Below are positions 1 to 5,507 of a stretch of DNA of 5,667 nucleotides, piece after piece. The translations under genes were made by a program, and so were the position numbers. Every line of letters begins with the position of its first letter. The stretch's first letter is position 1. The notes under the pieces were generated by a model. The model did no database searches. It saw only the letters and a list, made by a program, of their open reading frames with translations, and was not told the DNA's origin. Origin of the DNA: JAZKFT01 sp043760535 (lineage in GTDB: Bacteria > Bacteroidota > Bacteroidia > Chitinophagales > Chitinophagaceae); NCBI GenBank assembly GCA_043760535.1, contig JAYUOV010000083.1, positions 1 through 5,667 of the forward strand. The letters are read 5' to 3'.

Positions 1-21
1 CAACATACCCTTGTTCCGCTT

Positions 22-60
22 CCCTTCTCTGTAGGAGAAGGTGGCCAAAGGCCGGATGAG
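22..60. repeat. REP-like palindromic intergenic repeat
   Basis: Two adjacent small hairpins are visible. CCTTCTC (23-29) pairs with GAGAAGG (35-41) around a 5-nt loop, and GGCC (43-46) pairs with GGCC (50-53) around AAA, followed by a GGATGAGG tail. From memory, hairpin plus GGCC hairpin plus GGATGAGG resembles short palindromic repeats scattered between genes in many bacterial genomes. Only one copy lies in this window, so its repetitive nature is inferred. There is no coding frame through it and no T-tract to make it a convincing terminator. Confidence 0.45.
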
Positions 61-144
61 GCTGCTACTATCAGGTATTTAGATTGCGAATAACAGGCGG
101 TTTCAGTTCACGGGGTAAGGAGTTCTGAAATTAGAATATAAGCC

Positions 145-171
145 TGCTAAATTTTATTTTAAAATTTAGCA
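145..171. other. AT-rich perfect hairpin (11-bp stem)
   Basis: TGCTAAATTTT (145-155) is exactly complementary to AAAATTTAGCA (161-171) around a 5-nt ATTTT loop, and GCC (142-144) can pair with GGC (174-176) after a two-base bulge. It lies about 280 bases beyond the stop of the minus-strand NYN gene, with nothing recognisable on its other side. It could be a terminator for something outside the window or a small palindromic repeat. The U-tract that would settle the first option is missing on both strands. Confidence 0.35.
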
Positions 172-284
172 AAGGCAAAAGCGATTGAATGTAACAGAAT
201 TCTTATGCATAGATTCCGTTTGGTGAAACACGAACTAGTGCATGGATAACTACATTGCACTGCAAACCTGTACACAAAGCCAAC

Positions 285-447
285 GCCCCATTTCTGCGCC
301 AGTTACCCACAGCGGAAACTGCGTTAGGGATTGCAGCGGAAATCTTTTTTTGGCCCCAGTTTTCGGCCAAAAAAAATTGTAGCGGAAAGCCCGGCAACGG
401 CCTGCCCGCCCCGATGAATATCGGTGGTATTTGCCGGGGCTACGCCC
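285..447. other. Structured intergenic element with AGCGGAAA boxes; candidate RNA or repeat
   Basis: This element sits just past the NYN gene stop and fills the otherwise gene-free 3' side. AGCGGAAA occurs three times (311-318, 335-342, 381-388). Between boxes two and three is an 11-bp hairpin, TTTTTTTGGCC (345-355) with GGCCAAAAAAA (365-375). Box three is followed by CCCGGCAA (390-397), which pairs with TTGCCGGG (431-438) and encloses CCGAT/ATCGG (411-415/420-424) with a GAAT loop. CAGTT (300-304) can pair with AACTG (317-321), and GGGC/GCCC (437-440/444-447) closes the end. From memory, GCGTTAGGGATTG plus AGCGGAAAGCCCG recurs between genes in Bacteroidota, but I cannot confirm that here. 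Strand and function are unknown. Short reading frames crossing it are not typical proteins. Confidence 0.5.
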
Positions 448-454
448 AAATCAT

Positions 455-1288
455 TTACTCCATCCTTTTCACCGAAACCGTAGTCTTATCCGTAAACACA
501 ATTTCGTACTTCGGATTGAGTGCTTCTATAAATTTTCGCAGGGAGTTAAAGCCATAGTTGCGTACATCGAAACTGGAATCTATTTTACGCAGTTCGTTGC
601 CTAACTGGCTGGCAAGTGCAAGGCCGGTAAGGTCGTCCACTGCTATGTTAAAGGCATTGTAAACCAAGCTTATGTCGAGTGGGCGGTTGGTAATTTTATT
701 AATTGGGGTAGAGAAATTTTGATTGATGGGTTCTTCGGGAACAGGTTCAGGTATAGGCAGATTTTCTGCTACAGGCACCATTTTGCCAACTGGTTTTTTT
801 GGAGAAACCTTTTTGGGTTGCTGCACTGTTACCGGCTTTGGCTGGTCGGGCATTAATATCTCTGTAAATACAAAATGTTCGCAGGCTTTTACAAAGGCTT
901 CTGGTGTGTGGCTGCCACCGATGCCCATTACGTAGAGGCCGGCTTCTCGTATTCGGTGAGCTATGCCTGTATAATCGCTGTCGCTGCTTACTATGCAAAA
1001 GCCATCTACACTTTCCTGATACATAATGTCCATGGCATCAATAATTAGTGCGGTATCGGTGCTGTTTTTGCCTTTGGTGTAGCTAAATTTTTGTATGGGC
1101 CGTATGGCAAAGCGGTTGGTTTGTTCTTTCCACTTGTTCATTTGGGGCATGGTCCAGTCGGCGTAAATGCGTTTAATGGTTACCCTGCCAAACTTGGCTG
1201 CTTCGTTTAAAATCTGCTCTATCAGCCTTGCTTCGGCGTTATCGCCATCTATTAATACGGCTATTTTTTTATTACTGGTAGCTGCCAT
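455..1288 (-). CDS. NYN domain protein with C-terminal LOTUS (OST-HTH) domain
   Basis: A 277-residue protein with a PIN-like NYN (LabA/DUF88) nuclease domain at about residues 7-145. It carries IDGDN (Asp14, Asp16, Asn17), STDTAL (Asp78) and SSDSDY (Asp103, Asp105), the acidic residues expected to hold a metal ion. A Pro/Lys-rich linker (about 150-195) leads to a LOTUS/OST-HTH RNA-binding domain (about 205-275) containing LGNELRK and YGFNSLRKFIE. Bacterial NYN-LOTUS proteins are presumed RNA-binding nucleases related in layout to eukaryotic MARF1; the substrate here is unknown. No signal peptide or membrane segment is seen, so it should be cytoplasmic. I chose ATG at 1288, right before the domain. 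An ATG at 1378 would add 30 atypical residues and overlap metX by 13 bases. The gene follows metX after 77 bases with no clear promoter, so co-transcription is likely. Confidence 0.88.
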   Translation of the reverse strand: MAATSNKKIAVLIDGDNAEARLIEQILNEAAKFGRVTIKRIYADWTMPQMNKWKEQTNRFAIRPIQKFSYTKGKNSTDTALIIDAMDIMYQESVDGFCIVSSDSDYTGIAHRIREAGLYVMGIGGSHTPEAFVKACEHFVFTEILMPDQPKPVTVQQPKKVSPKKPVGKMVPVAENLPIPEPVPEEPINQNFSTPINKITNRPLDISLVYNAFNIAVDDLTGLALASQLGNELRKIDSSFDVRNYGFNSLRKFIEALNPKYEIVFTDKTTVSVKRME

Positions 1289-1365
1289 GGTTTGTTGAAT
1301 ATTTGGAGGCGTAAGGTTATTAAAAAAGGTGGAATGCTGCAAAAGATGTTTTGCCAGCATTACTG

Positions 1366-2367
1366 TTATTTCATCCACTCTTTTAATATGCCCGATACCT
1401 TGGTCGCTTCAGTTAAAAAGCCATCGTGGCCGTACAGCGAATCAATAATGTGCAACTGGCTATTGGGCAGGTAGCTGGCCAGTATTTGCTGCTCCTGAGT
1501 GGGGCAAAGAAAATCGCTGTTGATACCTATTATTAATGTGGGTTGACTAATTTGTGCAAGTACTTCGCCTATATTTCCGCCTCGGCCACGGGACAGGTTG
1601 TGGCTATCCATACTTTTTGTAAGTGCCCAATAACATTTGGCATTAAAACGGCTCACCAGCTTTTCCCCTTGATAATTAATGTAGCTGGATGCTTTAAAGT
1701 TGTCTGTTTTTTCTGCATCCCCGACATCGCTTTGCGATAACATGTACTGCTTATAGTTGCGGTAGGTAATCATGCCTATGGCTCTAGCCGCTTTTAAACC
1801 TTTAGCACCGCCATTGGTTAGTATCCATGTTGCGTCGGCTTCTATAGCAAGCCGTTGTGCTGTATGTATGGCTATTCCCCAGGCACTTTCCGCGGCACCT
1901 GTTACCAATAAAAATTGTTTTTGAATAATTTCTGGCTCTGCCACAGCCCACTCCATGGTTTGGTAGCCACCCATACTGCCGCCCACCACTAATTGAATTT
2001 TTTCTATGCCAAGATGTTTACGCAAAACAATGTGTACCTGCACCATATCGCGGATGGTGATAAAGGTGGGCAATTCGTTATTTGTAAAAAGACCTGTGGC
2101 CGTAGTGCCATAGCAGCTACCTAAAATATTGGCACAAACTATAAAGTGTGTATCGGTGTTAAAAACTTTGCCCGGGCCTACCATGCCGGGCCACCAATCG
2201 GCCGCATCGCTGTTGGCAGTAAGGGCATGGCATATCCATATCACATTGTCTTTGGCCTTGTTTAATTGCCCATAGGTATGGTAGGCAATGTGCAGGTTGC
2301 ACAGCAATAAGCCACTTTCTAAAAGAAATGGCGTTGGATAATCGTAAAAAAGCCGGTTTGTATTCAT
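1366..2367 (-). CDS. metX: Homoserine O-acyltransferase MetX (probably acetyl)
   Basis: A 333-residue cytoplasmic alpha/beta-hydrolase that transfers an acyl group from acyl-CoA to homoserine, the first committed step of methionine synthesis. Visible signatures are CHALTANSDAADWW (46-59), GPGK (64-67), NILGSCYGTT (80-89), TIRD (104-107) and the nucleophile elbow GGSMGG with Ser131. The triad is completed by Asp285 in NSDFLCP and His314 in GHDGF. The segment between GTT and FITIRD is about six residues shorter than I remember for typical MetX, but the core is intact. Acetyl versus succinyl specificity cannot be read from motifs. ATG at 2367 begins where homology begins; the frame stays open to 2466, but that 33-residue extension would run into metZ on the other strand. 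It is divergent from metZ and upstream of the NYN gene. Confidence 0.94.
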   Translation of the reverse strand: MNTNRLFYDYPTPFLLESGLLLCNLHIAYHTYGQLNKAKDNVIWICHALTANSDAADWWPGMVGPGKVFNTDTHFIVCANILGSCYGTTATGLFTNNELPTFITIRDMVQVHIVLRKHLGIEKIQLVVGGSMGGYQTMEWAVAEPEIIQKQFLLVTGAAESAWGIAIHTAQRLAIEADATWILTNGGAKGLKAARAIGMITYRNYKQYMLSQSDVGDAEKTDNFKASSYINYQGEKLVSRFNAKCYWALTKSMDSHNLSRGRGGNIGEVLAQISQPTLIIGINSDFLCPTQEQQILASYLPNSQLHIIDSLYGHDGFLTEATKVSGILKEWMK

Positions 2368-2456
2368 TGTAATTATAGCCCCGCAAAGTAAGTTGAAAAC
2401 AGGATGCCAATTACAAGGTTGCTTATTTACATTTACAACCCCATCTAAAATACAAT
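2368..2456. promoter_or_regulatory. Divergent metX/metZ intergenic control region
   Basis: These 89 bp must hold the promoters of both methionine genes. On the minus strand TTACTTTG (2391-2384) matches the Bacteroidota -7 box TAnnTTTG at all fixed positions but one; a TTG lies 22 bases upstream, and the box is 16 bases before the metX ATG. On the plus strand TACATTTA (2428-2435) is a 7-of-8-type match without a good -33 box. Two inverted repeats could be operators: TTGTAATT (2367-2374) with AATTACAA (2409-2416), and GGTTG (2417-2421) with CAACC (2436-2440). Neither start codon has a Shine-Dalgarno sequence, as is usual for this phylum. I see no SAM riboswitch core, and the space is small for one. 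Confidence 0.45.
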
Positions 2457-3617
2457 ATGCATCCACTTACCGAGGCCATCCGCATCCGCAACGAACGAAC
2501 GAACGAAATGGAACACAGCACACCGCTGTTTCTTACTAGCAGCTTTTGTTTTGATAATGCCGAAGAAATGCGAGCCGCCTTTGCCGATGAAACAGACGAT
2601 AACATCTACAGCCGCTTTAGCAACCCCAATGTAAATGAGTTTGTTAACCGCATGGTAGCTCTGGAAGGTGCCGAGGCAGGCTTTGCCACGGCAAGTGGTA
2701 TGAGTGCCATTTTCGCTTCTTTCATGACCTTTTTAAAAAGCGGCGACCATCTGCTGGCATGTAGTTCTATTTTTGGCAGTACACATACTGTCATTACCAA
2801 ATATTTACCCAAATGGGGCATAGAAGTTAGCTATGCCGATGTGATGCAACCCGAAACCTGGGAGGCTTTAATAAAGCCCAATACCAAAATGATTTATCTG
2901 GAAACCCCTACCAACCCCGGCCTTGATATGGTGGATTTAGAATGGATTGGCAACATGGCTAATAAGCACAACGTAATATTGAATGTAGATAATTGCTTTG
3001 CCACACCGGCTGCCCAAAAGCCCATAGACTTTGGTGCACATCTTGTTACGCATTCTGCTACAAAGTGGCTAGATGGGCAGGGCCGTGTATTGGGTGGTGT
3101 AGTTGTGGGTAAAAAAGAACTCATCCACGACATTTATCTTTTTTGCCGCAGTACTGGCCCAAGTATGAGCCCTTTTAATGCCTGGATTTTAAGTAAAAGC
3201 CTTGAAACGCTGGATGTACGTATGGAGCGCCATGCAAAAAATGCTTTGGCTTTAGCCGAAAAACTGGAAGAACACGCCGCCATTAACTGGGTAAAATATC
3301 CTTTCCTAAAAAGTCATCCGCAGCATGCCATTGCCATAAAGCAAATGACTAACGGTGGCGGCATTGTTTGTTTTGAATTAAAAGGTGGATTGGAGGCGGG
3401 ACGTACTTTTTTAAACGGCCTCAAAATGCTATCGCTTACGGCTAACCTTGGCGATACCCGAAGCATTGCCTCTCATCCGGCTAGTACTACCCATGCTAAA
3501 TTATCTGAGGCAGAAAGACAGTTGGTAGGCATTACGCCGGGGCTCATACGCATCTCTGTTGGGCTAGAGTATATAGATGATATTGTAAACGATGTGCTGG
3601 CAGCATTGGAAAATTGA
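2457..3617 (+). CDS. metZ: O-succinylhomoserine sulfhydrylase-type PLP enzyme MetZ
   Basis: A 386-residue Cys/Met-metabolism PLP enzyme (fold type I), cytoplasmic and normally a tetramer. It converts O-acylhomoserine plus sulfide to homocysteine. The PLP lysine is Lys203 in HSATKWLDGQGR; the LDGQGRVLGG stretch after it points to MetZ rather than cystathionine gamma-synthase. Tyr51 and Arg53 in NIYSRFSNP bind cofactor phosphate across the subunit interface, Asp178 in VDNCFATP contacts the pyridine nitrogen, and Phe106 in IFGST takes the place of the ring-stacking Tyr of MetB, as I expect for MetZ. The N-terminal EHSTPLFLTSSF block fits the first ATG. Since the neighbour is MetX, the true substrate may be O-acetylhomoserine despite the family name. 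A hairpin follows the stop codon. Confidence 0.93.
   Translation: MHPLTEAIRIRNERTNEMEHSTPLFLTSSFCFDNAEEMRAAFADETDDNIYSRFSNPNVNEFVNRMVALEGAEAGFATASGMSAIFASFMTFLKSGDHLLACSSIFGSTHTVITKYLPKWGIEVSYADVMQPETWEALIKPNTKMIYLETPTNPGLDMVDLEWIGNMANKHNVILNVDNCFATPAAQKPIDFGAHLVTHSATKWLDGQGRVLGGVVVGKKELIHDIYLFCRSTGPSMSPFNAWILSKSLETLDVRMERHAKNALALAEKLEEHAAINWVKYPFLKSHPQHAIAIKQMTNGGGIVCFELKGGLEAGRTFLNGLKMLSLTANLGDTRSIASHPASTTHAKLSEAERQLVGITPGLIRISVGLEYIDDIVNDVLAALEN
2490..2505 (+). repeat. AACG tetranucleotide repeat (4 copies) inside metZ
   Basis: Four perfect AACG copies lie about 11 codons into metZ, encoding part of RNERTNE. The frame is open and the residues around it fit the family, so the present copy number is the functional one. 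Tetranucleotide tracts near a 5' end can slip and switch genes on and off, but four units is short and an essential-type biosynthetic gene is an unlikely target. Confidence 0.6.
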
Positions 3618-3648
3618 TGTAAAAATTGAGGTTCCATTTTTTACATCA
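3615..3648. terminator. Hairpin between convergent metZ and cupin_8 pseudogene
   Basis: TGATGTAAAAA (3615-3625) pairs perfectly with TTTTTACATCA (3638-3648) around a 12-nt loop. The stem starts in the metZ stop codon itself and ends two bases before the stop of the converging pseudogene, the place expected for a two-way terminator. The stem is AT-rich and its A and T tracts are inside the stem, with no U-run after it, so it is not a textbook intrinsic terminator. It may act as one or protect the 3' end. Confidence 0.5.
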
Positions 3649-3649
3649 C

Positions 3650-4515
3650 TCACAACTCTTTGGCCGCTCTGTTTCGTATTTTCTCTAGTTTATATATGTA
3701 CCATGGGGCGGGCATTGTTTTCTTCTTCAGGTTATCTATGCCATGCAGTACTAACAAATTCCTAACCCTCGTGGGCTTCTGTTTGTGGGTTGGTGTTTAG
3801 TATGCGAAAGATCTTGGCTAAGCCGCTATTAATATACTCCATCTGGTTAAAAAAGCCCGTGGTTATGTACATGTCATCTCCATTTACCAGTACTACTTTG
3901 TAGCCATTTGCCTTATCTACTGCCTAAATTTTTTAAAAATCTATCTGCCCCTTATGGTAATTACTGTAATCGGCCATGCAAAGCACCTCACATGGTTTGC
4001 AATACAGTTTAAAACGCTCATCGTAAGGAAACAATAGCACCCTTTTGCGGCCTATAACTTGTGTATGTAAAATATGCGGATAGTTTATATAGAAGATCAT
4101 GTGGGTAACACTAACACTACCGCCTACAAACAATAGTAGAATGCGTTTTACAAAATTATTAATGCGTTGTGTTGGGTAAATAAAACCCGTGGCTGTCTGC
4201 TTGGCTTCGTTAAGAATATTGAATGTAAAACCCTTTAGCTCCACCGAACCTTTGGCCACTATATTTAAATAGTAGCAAAATTTTATATAACTATCTGCTT
4301 TATTAATTGGTGTAAGAATCGGTTTTGATATTGTTGTAAAAAAGCGCTTCTTTTTACAACAATATCTTTTTTAAATAACCTTAGGTCCATTTGTTATAAG
4401 CCGGCCAGTTTATTGCAAAGCTCTTAATCATTTAAGGCTTCCTTGGTTTAAAATATTGCTCCTAAAAAGTGGCATAGTCAATATTTTCAACTGTATCAAT
4501 CGATTTTAAATGCAT
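3650..4515 (-). pseudogene. Decayed cupin_8 (JmjC/FIH-like) protein gene
   Basis: Translating from ATG at 4515 gives a nearly complete cupin_8 protein (about 287 codons, close to the size I recall for the family) broken by in-frame stops at 4462-4464, 4432-4434, 4381-4383, 4354-4356, 3933-3935, 3924-3926 and 3762-3764. There is also an apparent 2-base loss near 4308-4311 and a second frameshift near 3760. Family-like blocks stay in order: MHLKSIDTVENI, NWPAYNKW, FYNNIKTDSYT, then PINKADSYIKF, LLFVGGSVSVTHM, GRKRVLLFPYDERFKLY, MEYINSG and NLLVLHGIDNLKKKT. Intact relatives are putative Fe(II)/2-oxoglutarate oxygenases. Here the expected HxD reads as Ile and Tyr in THMIFYIN, and the distal His region reads GFFNQMEY, so the metal ligands are lost. 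The 108-codon frame at 3933-4259 (GTG start) is only a fragment of it. It lies 64 bases downstream of yjjG on the same strand. Family assignment is from remembered sequence patterns. Confidence 0.85.
4327..4366. repeat. Perfect 16-bp inverted repeat inside the pseudogene
   Basis: GATATTGTTGTAAAAA (4327-4342) is exactly complementary to 4351-4366 around an 8-nt AGCGCTTC loop, and TTTTTT (4367-4372) follows on the plus strand. In pseudogene terms the arm at 4327-4342 encodes the conserved FYNNI block, while the other arm encodes ILL followed by the stop at 4354-4356. On form alone it looks like a plus-strand intrinsic terminator, but no plus-strand gene ends near it: metZ stops about 700 bases earlier. 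It is better seen as a palindrome that arose in, or was perfected during, decay of the gene. Confidence 0.7.
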
Positions 4516-4579
4516 GTTTTAATTTTTTTAACGGCGGAAAACTTAATGTTAACTAGTGGCTATATCTAAAGCCATAGTG

Positions 4580-5275
4580 CTAAAAAACCTGCTCCAGTTC
4601 TTTTAAATTATAAATGGTATAAGTTGGTTTTAGTTGCATTGGTTCGTTTATGTGGTTTACAAAAACGGTGTCTAGCCCGGCATCCATAGCGCCTTTAATA
4701 TCGGCATCTTGGTTATCGCCAATCATGATGCTTTCTTCTTTTGTAGCATTGGCCAGTTGCAGGGCAAAGTCGAATATTTCCTTGTGTGGCTTTAGGCTCA
4801 TGGCCTTTTCGCTGGTAATTACATGGGTAAAATAATGGGTAAGGCCGCTGTTTTTGAGTTTGCCATACTGTACTTGTTCAAAGCCATTAGTAATAAGGTG
4901 CATCTCGTAATTTTTACCCACTAAATAGTCTAGTATTTCTTTTGTGTATGGAAAAAGAGCTTGCTTGTTGGGCAGTATATGCAGGTATTCGGCACTCAGT
5001 TGTCGGGCTAATGGTTCGCTGCCATTTTTATAATCCAGCAGGGTATGCCACATCCGCTTCCAGCGAAGTTCTTCTTGCCTTATAAGCCCATGGTTGTATT
5101 TATCCCAAAGCCGTTTGTTGTGGGCAGAGTAGCTTTTATGAAAGCCATCAAAATCCTTAGTAAGTGTTTTATCCAACTCATTTTTATAAAAAATTTCACC
5201 AAGGGTTTCCTTGCTATTGGTTTCAAAATCCCAAAGGGTATGGTCGAGATCGAAGAAAAGATGTTTATAAGGCAT
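4580..5275 (-). CDS. yjjG: YjjG-type HAD phosphatase (5'-nucleotidase)
   Basis: A 231-residue haloacid-dehalogenase-superfamily hydrolase. Motif I is FDLDHTLWD (Asp9 nucleophile, Asp11 acid/base), followed by a helical cap (about 17-95). Motif II is LITNGF (Thr129), motif III is Lys162 in SLKP, and motif IV is GDNQDADIKGA (Asp187, Asp190, Asp192). FDLDHTLWDF and the length fit the YjjG/YfnB group, whose E. coli member dephosphorylates pyrimidine nucleoside monophosphates, including damaged or non-canonical ones. The substrate here is inferred from the family. It should be cytoplasmic and Mg-dependent. The ATG at 5275 lies right before the motif I strand and after an AAAAAA run, with no Shine-Dalgarno. 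A good promoter candidate lies at 5441-5471. The cupin_8 pseudogene follows it and may once have shared its transcript. Confidence 0.9.
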   Translation of the reverse strand: MPYKHLFFDLDHTLWDFETNSKETLGEIFYKNELDKTLTKDFDGFHKSYSAHNKRLWDKYNHGLIRQEELRWKRMWHTLLDYKNGSEPLARQLSAEYLHILPNKQALFPYTKEILDYLVGKNYEMHLITNGFEQVQYGKLKNSGLTHYFTHVITSEKAMSLKPHKEIFDFALQLANATKEESIMIGDNQDADIKGAMDAGLDTVFVNHINEPMQLKPTYTIYNLKELEQVF

Positions 5276-5282
5276 TTTTTTG

Positions 5283-5314
5283 TTTACGAATTATGATTTA
5301 CGATTTAAGATTTG
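5283..5314. repeat. 7-bp tandem repeat (consensus TTTACGA) upstream of yjjG
   Basis: Four heptamers run from 5283 to 5310: TTTACGA, ATTATGA, TTTACGA, TTTAAGA, then a partial TTTG. Copies differ by one to three bases. They start seven bases before the yjjG ATG, so they would lie in its mRNA leader. Degenerate heptamer tracts of this kind are, from memory, common in Bacteroidota intergenic DNA. No function can be assigned. Confidence 0.55.
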
Positions 5315-5319
5315 TTTTA

Positions 5320-5351
5320 GAGACGCCATACTGGCATCTTACTTCTGGCGT
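5320..5351. repeat. GAGACGCCATA palindromic repeat, copy 1 (diverged)
   Basis: GAGACGCCATA (5320-5330) is repeated exactly at 5474-5484. Here ACGCCA (5323-5328) pairs with TGGCGT (5346-5351) across 17 bases, so this copy is looser than copy 2. The pair probably represents one short palindromic element family inserted or duplicated in the yjjG/SDR gap. Confidence 0.45.
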
Positions 5352-5426
5352 GCTATTACACACAGGAAATGTTTTGGAAAAATACATTCTTTTGAATGCT
5401 TTAAACAGTCCAATAATGGTTTGGTT

Positions 5427-5434
5427 TACATTTG
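5427..5434 (+). promoter_or_regulatory. Candidate -7 box for the SDR gene
   Basis: TACATTTG fits the Bacteroidota -7 consensus TAnnTTTG exactly and lies 73 bases before the SDR start codon. No TTTG or TTG is found at the right distance upstream for a -33 box, so this is a half-supported promoter. Its transcript leader would contain the palindrome at 5473-5497. Confidence 0.3.
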
Positions 5435-5440
5435 AAGGCT

Positions 5441-5471
5441 CAAATTTAAACGAACATTATCACCCACCAAA
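5441..5471 (-). promoter_or_regulatory. Bacteroidota-type promoter for yjjG
   Basis: On the minus strand TTTG (5471-5468) is followed by exactly 19 bases and then TAAATTTG (5448-5441), matching the phylum's TTTG/TAnnTTTG consensus in both boxes and in spacing. Transcription would start near 5434, giving a leader of about 160 bases to the yjjG ATG that carries copy 1 of the palindromic repeat and the heptamer tract. Confidence 0.5.
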
Positions 5472-5472
5472 A

Positions 5473-5497
5473 GGAGACGCCATAAATGGACGTCTCT
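5473..5497. repeat. GAGACGCCATA palindromic repeat, copy 2 (compact hairpin)
   Basis: GAGACG (5474-5479) pairs with CGTCTC (5491-5496), and inside it CCAT (5480-5483) pairs with ATGG (5486-5489), with A5490 bulged. This gives a near-continuous 10-bp stem with a tiny loop. Palindromes ending in CGTCTCTAC are, from memory, frequent small repeats in several bacterial phyla. It ends about ten bases before the SDR start codon, so it could influence that gene's translation. Confidence 0.55.
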
Positions 5498-5507
5498 ACA
5501 TAAAACC

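Noticed and set aside
61..284. A further decayed gene
   Set aside because: Hand translation of several frames on both strands gave frequent stops and no recognisable ordered motifs, unlike the clear pattern at 3650-4515.
345..375. Intrinsic terminator for the NYN gene
   Set aside because: The T-run precedes and the A-run follows the GGCC stem on both strands, the reverse of an intrinsic terminator.
255..557. Plus-strand 100-codon frame
   Set aside because: It runs through the structured element and then antisense to the NYN gene; its composition fits no protein family I know.
2368..2456. SAM riboswitch upstream of metX or metZ
   Set aside because: The gap is only 89 bp and I see none of the conserved SAM riboswitch cores; short inverted repeats alone do not support one.
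3933..4259. An intact 108-residue hypothetical protein with a GTG start
   Set aside because: Family-like coding sequence continues in the same frame upstream of the GTG and downstream of the stop, so it is a fragment of the cupin_8 pseudogene.
4327..4372. Plus-strand intrinsic terminator
   Set aside because: The form fits (16-bp stem then T6), but it lies inside a minus-strand pseudogene with no plus-strand gene ending nearby.
4553..4578. Terminator after yjjG
   Set aside because: Only a 5-bp TGGCT/AGCCA stem with an 8-nt loop and no following U-tract on the minus strand.
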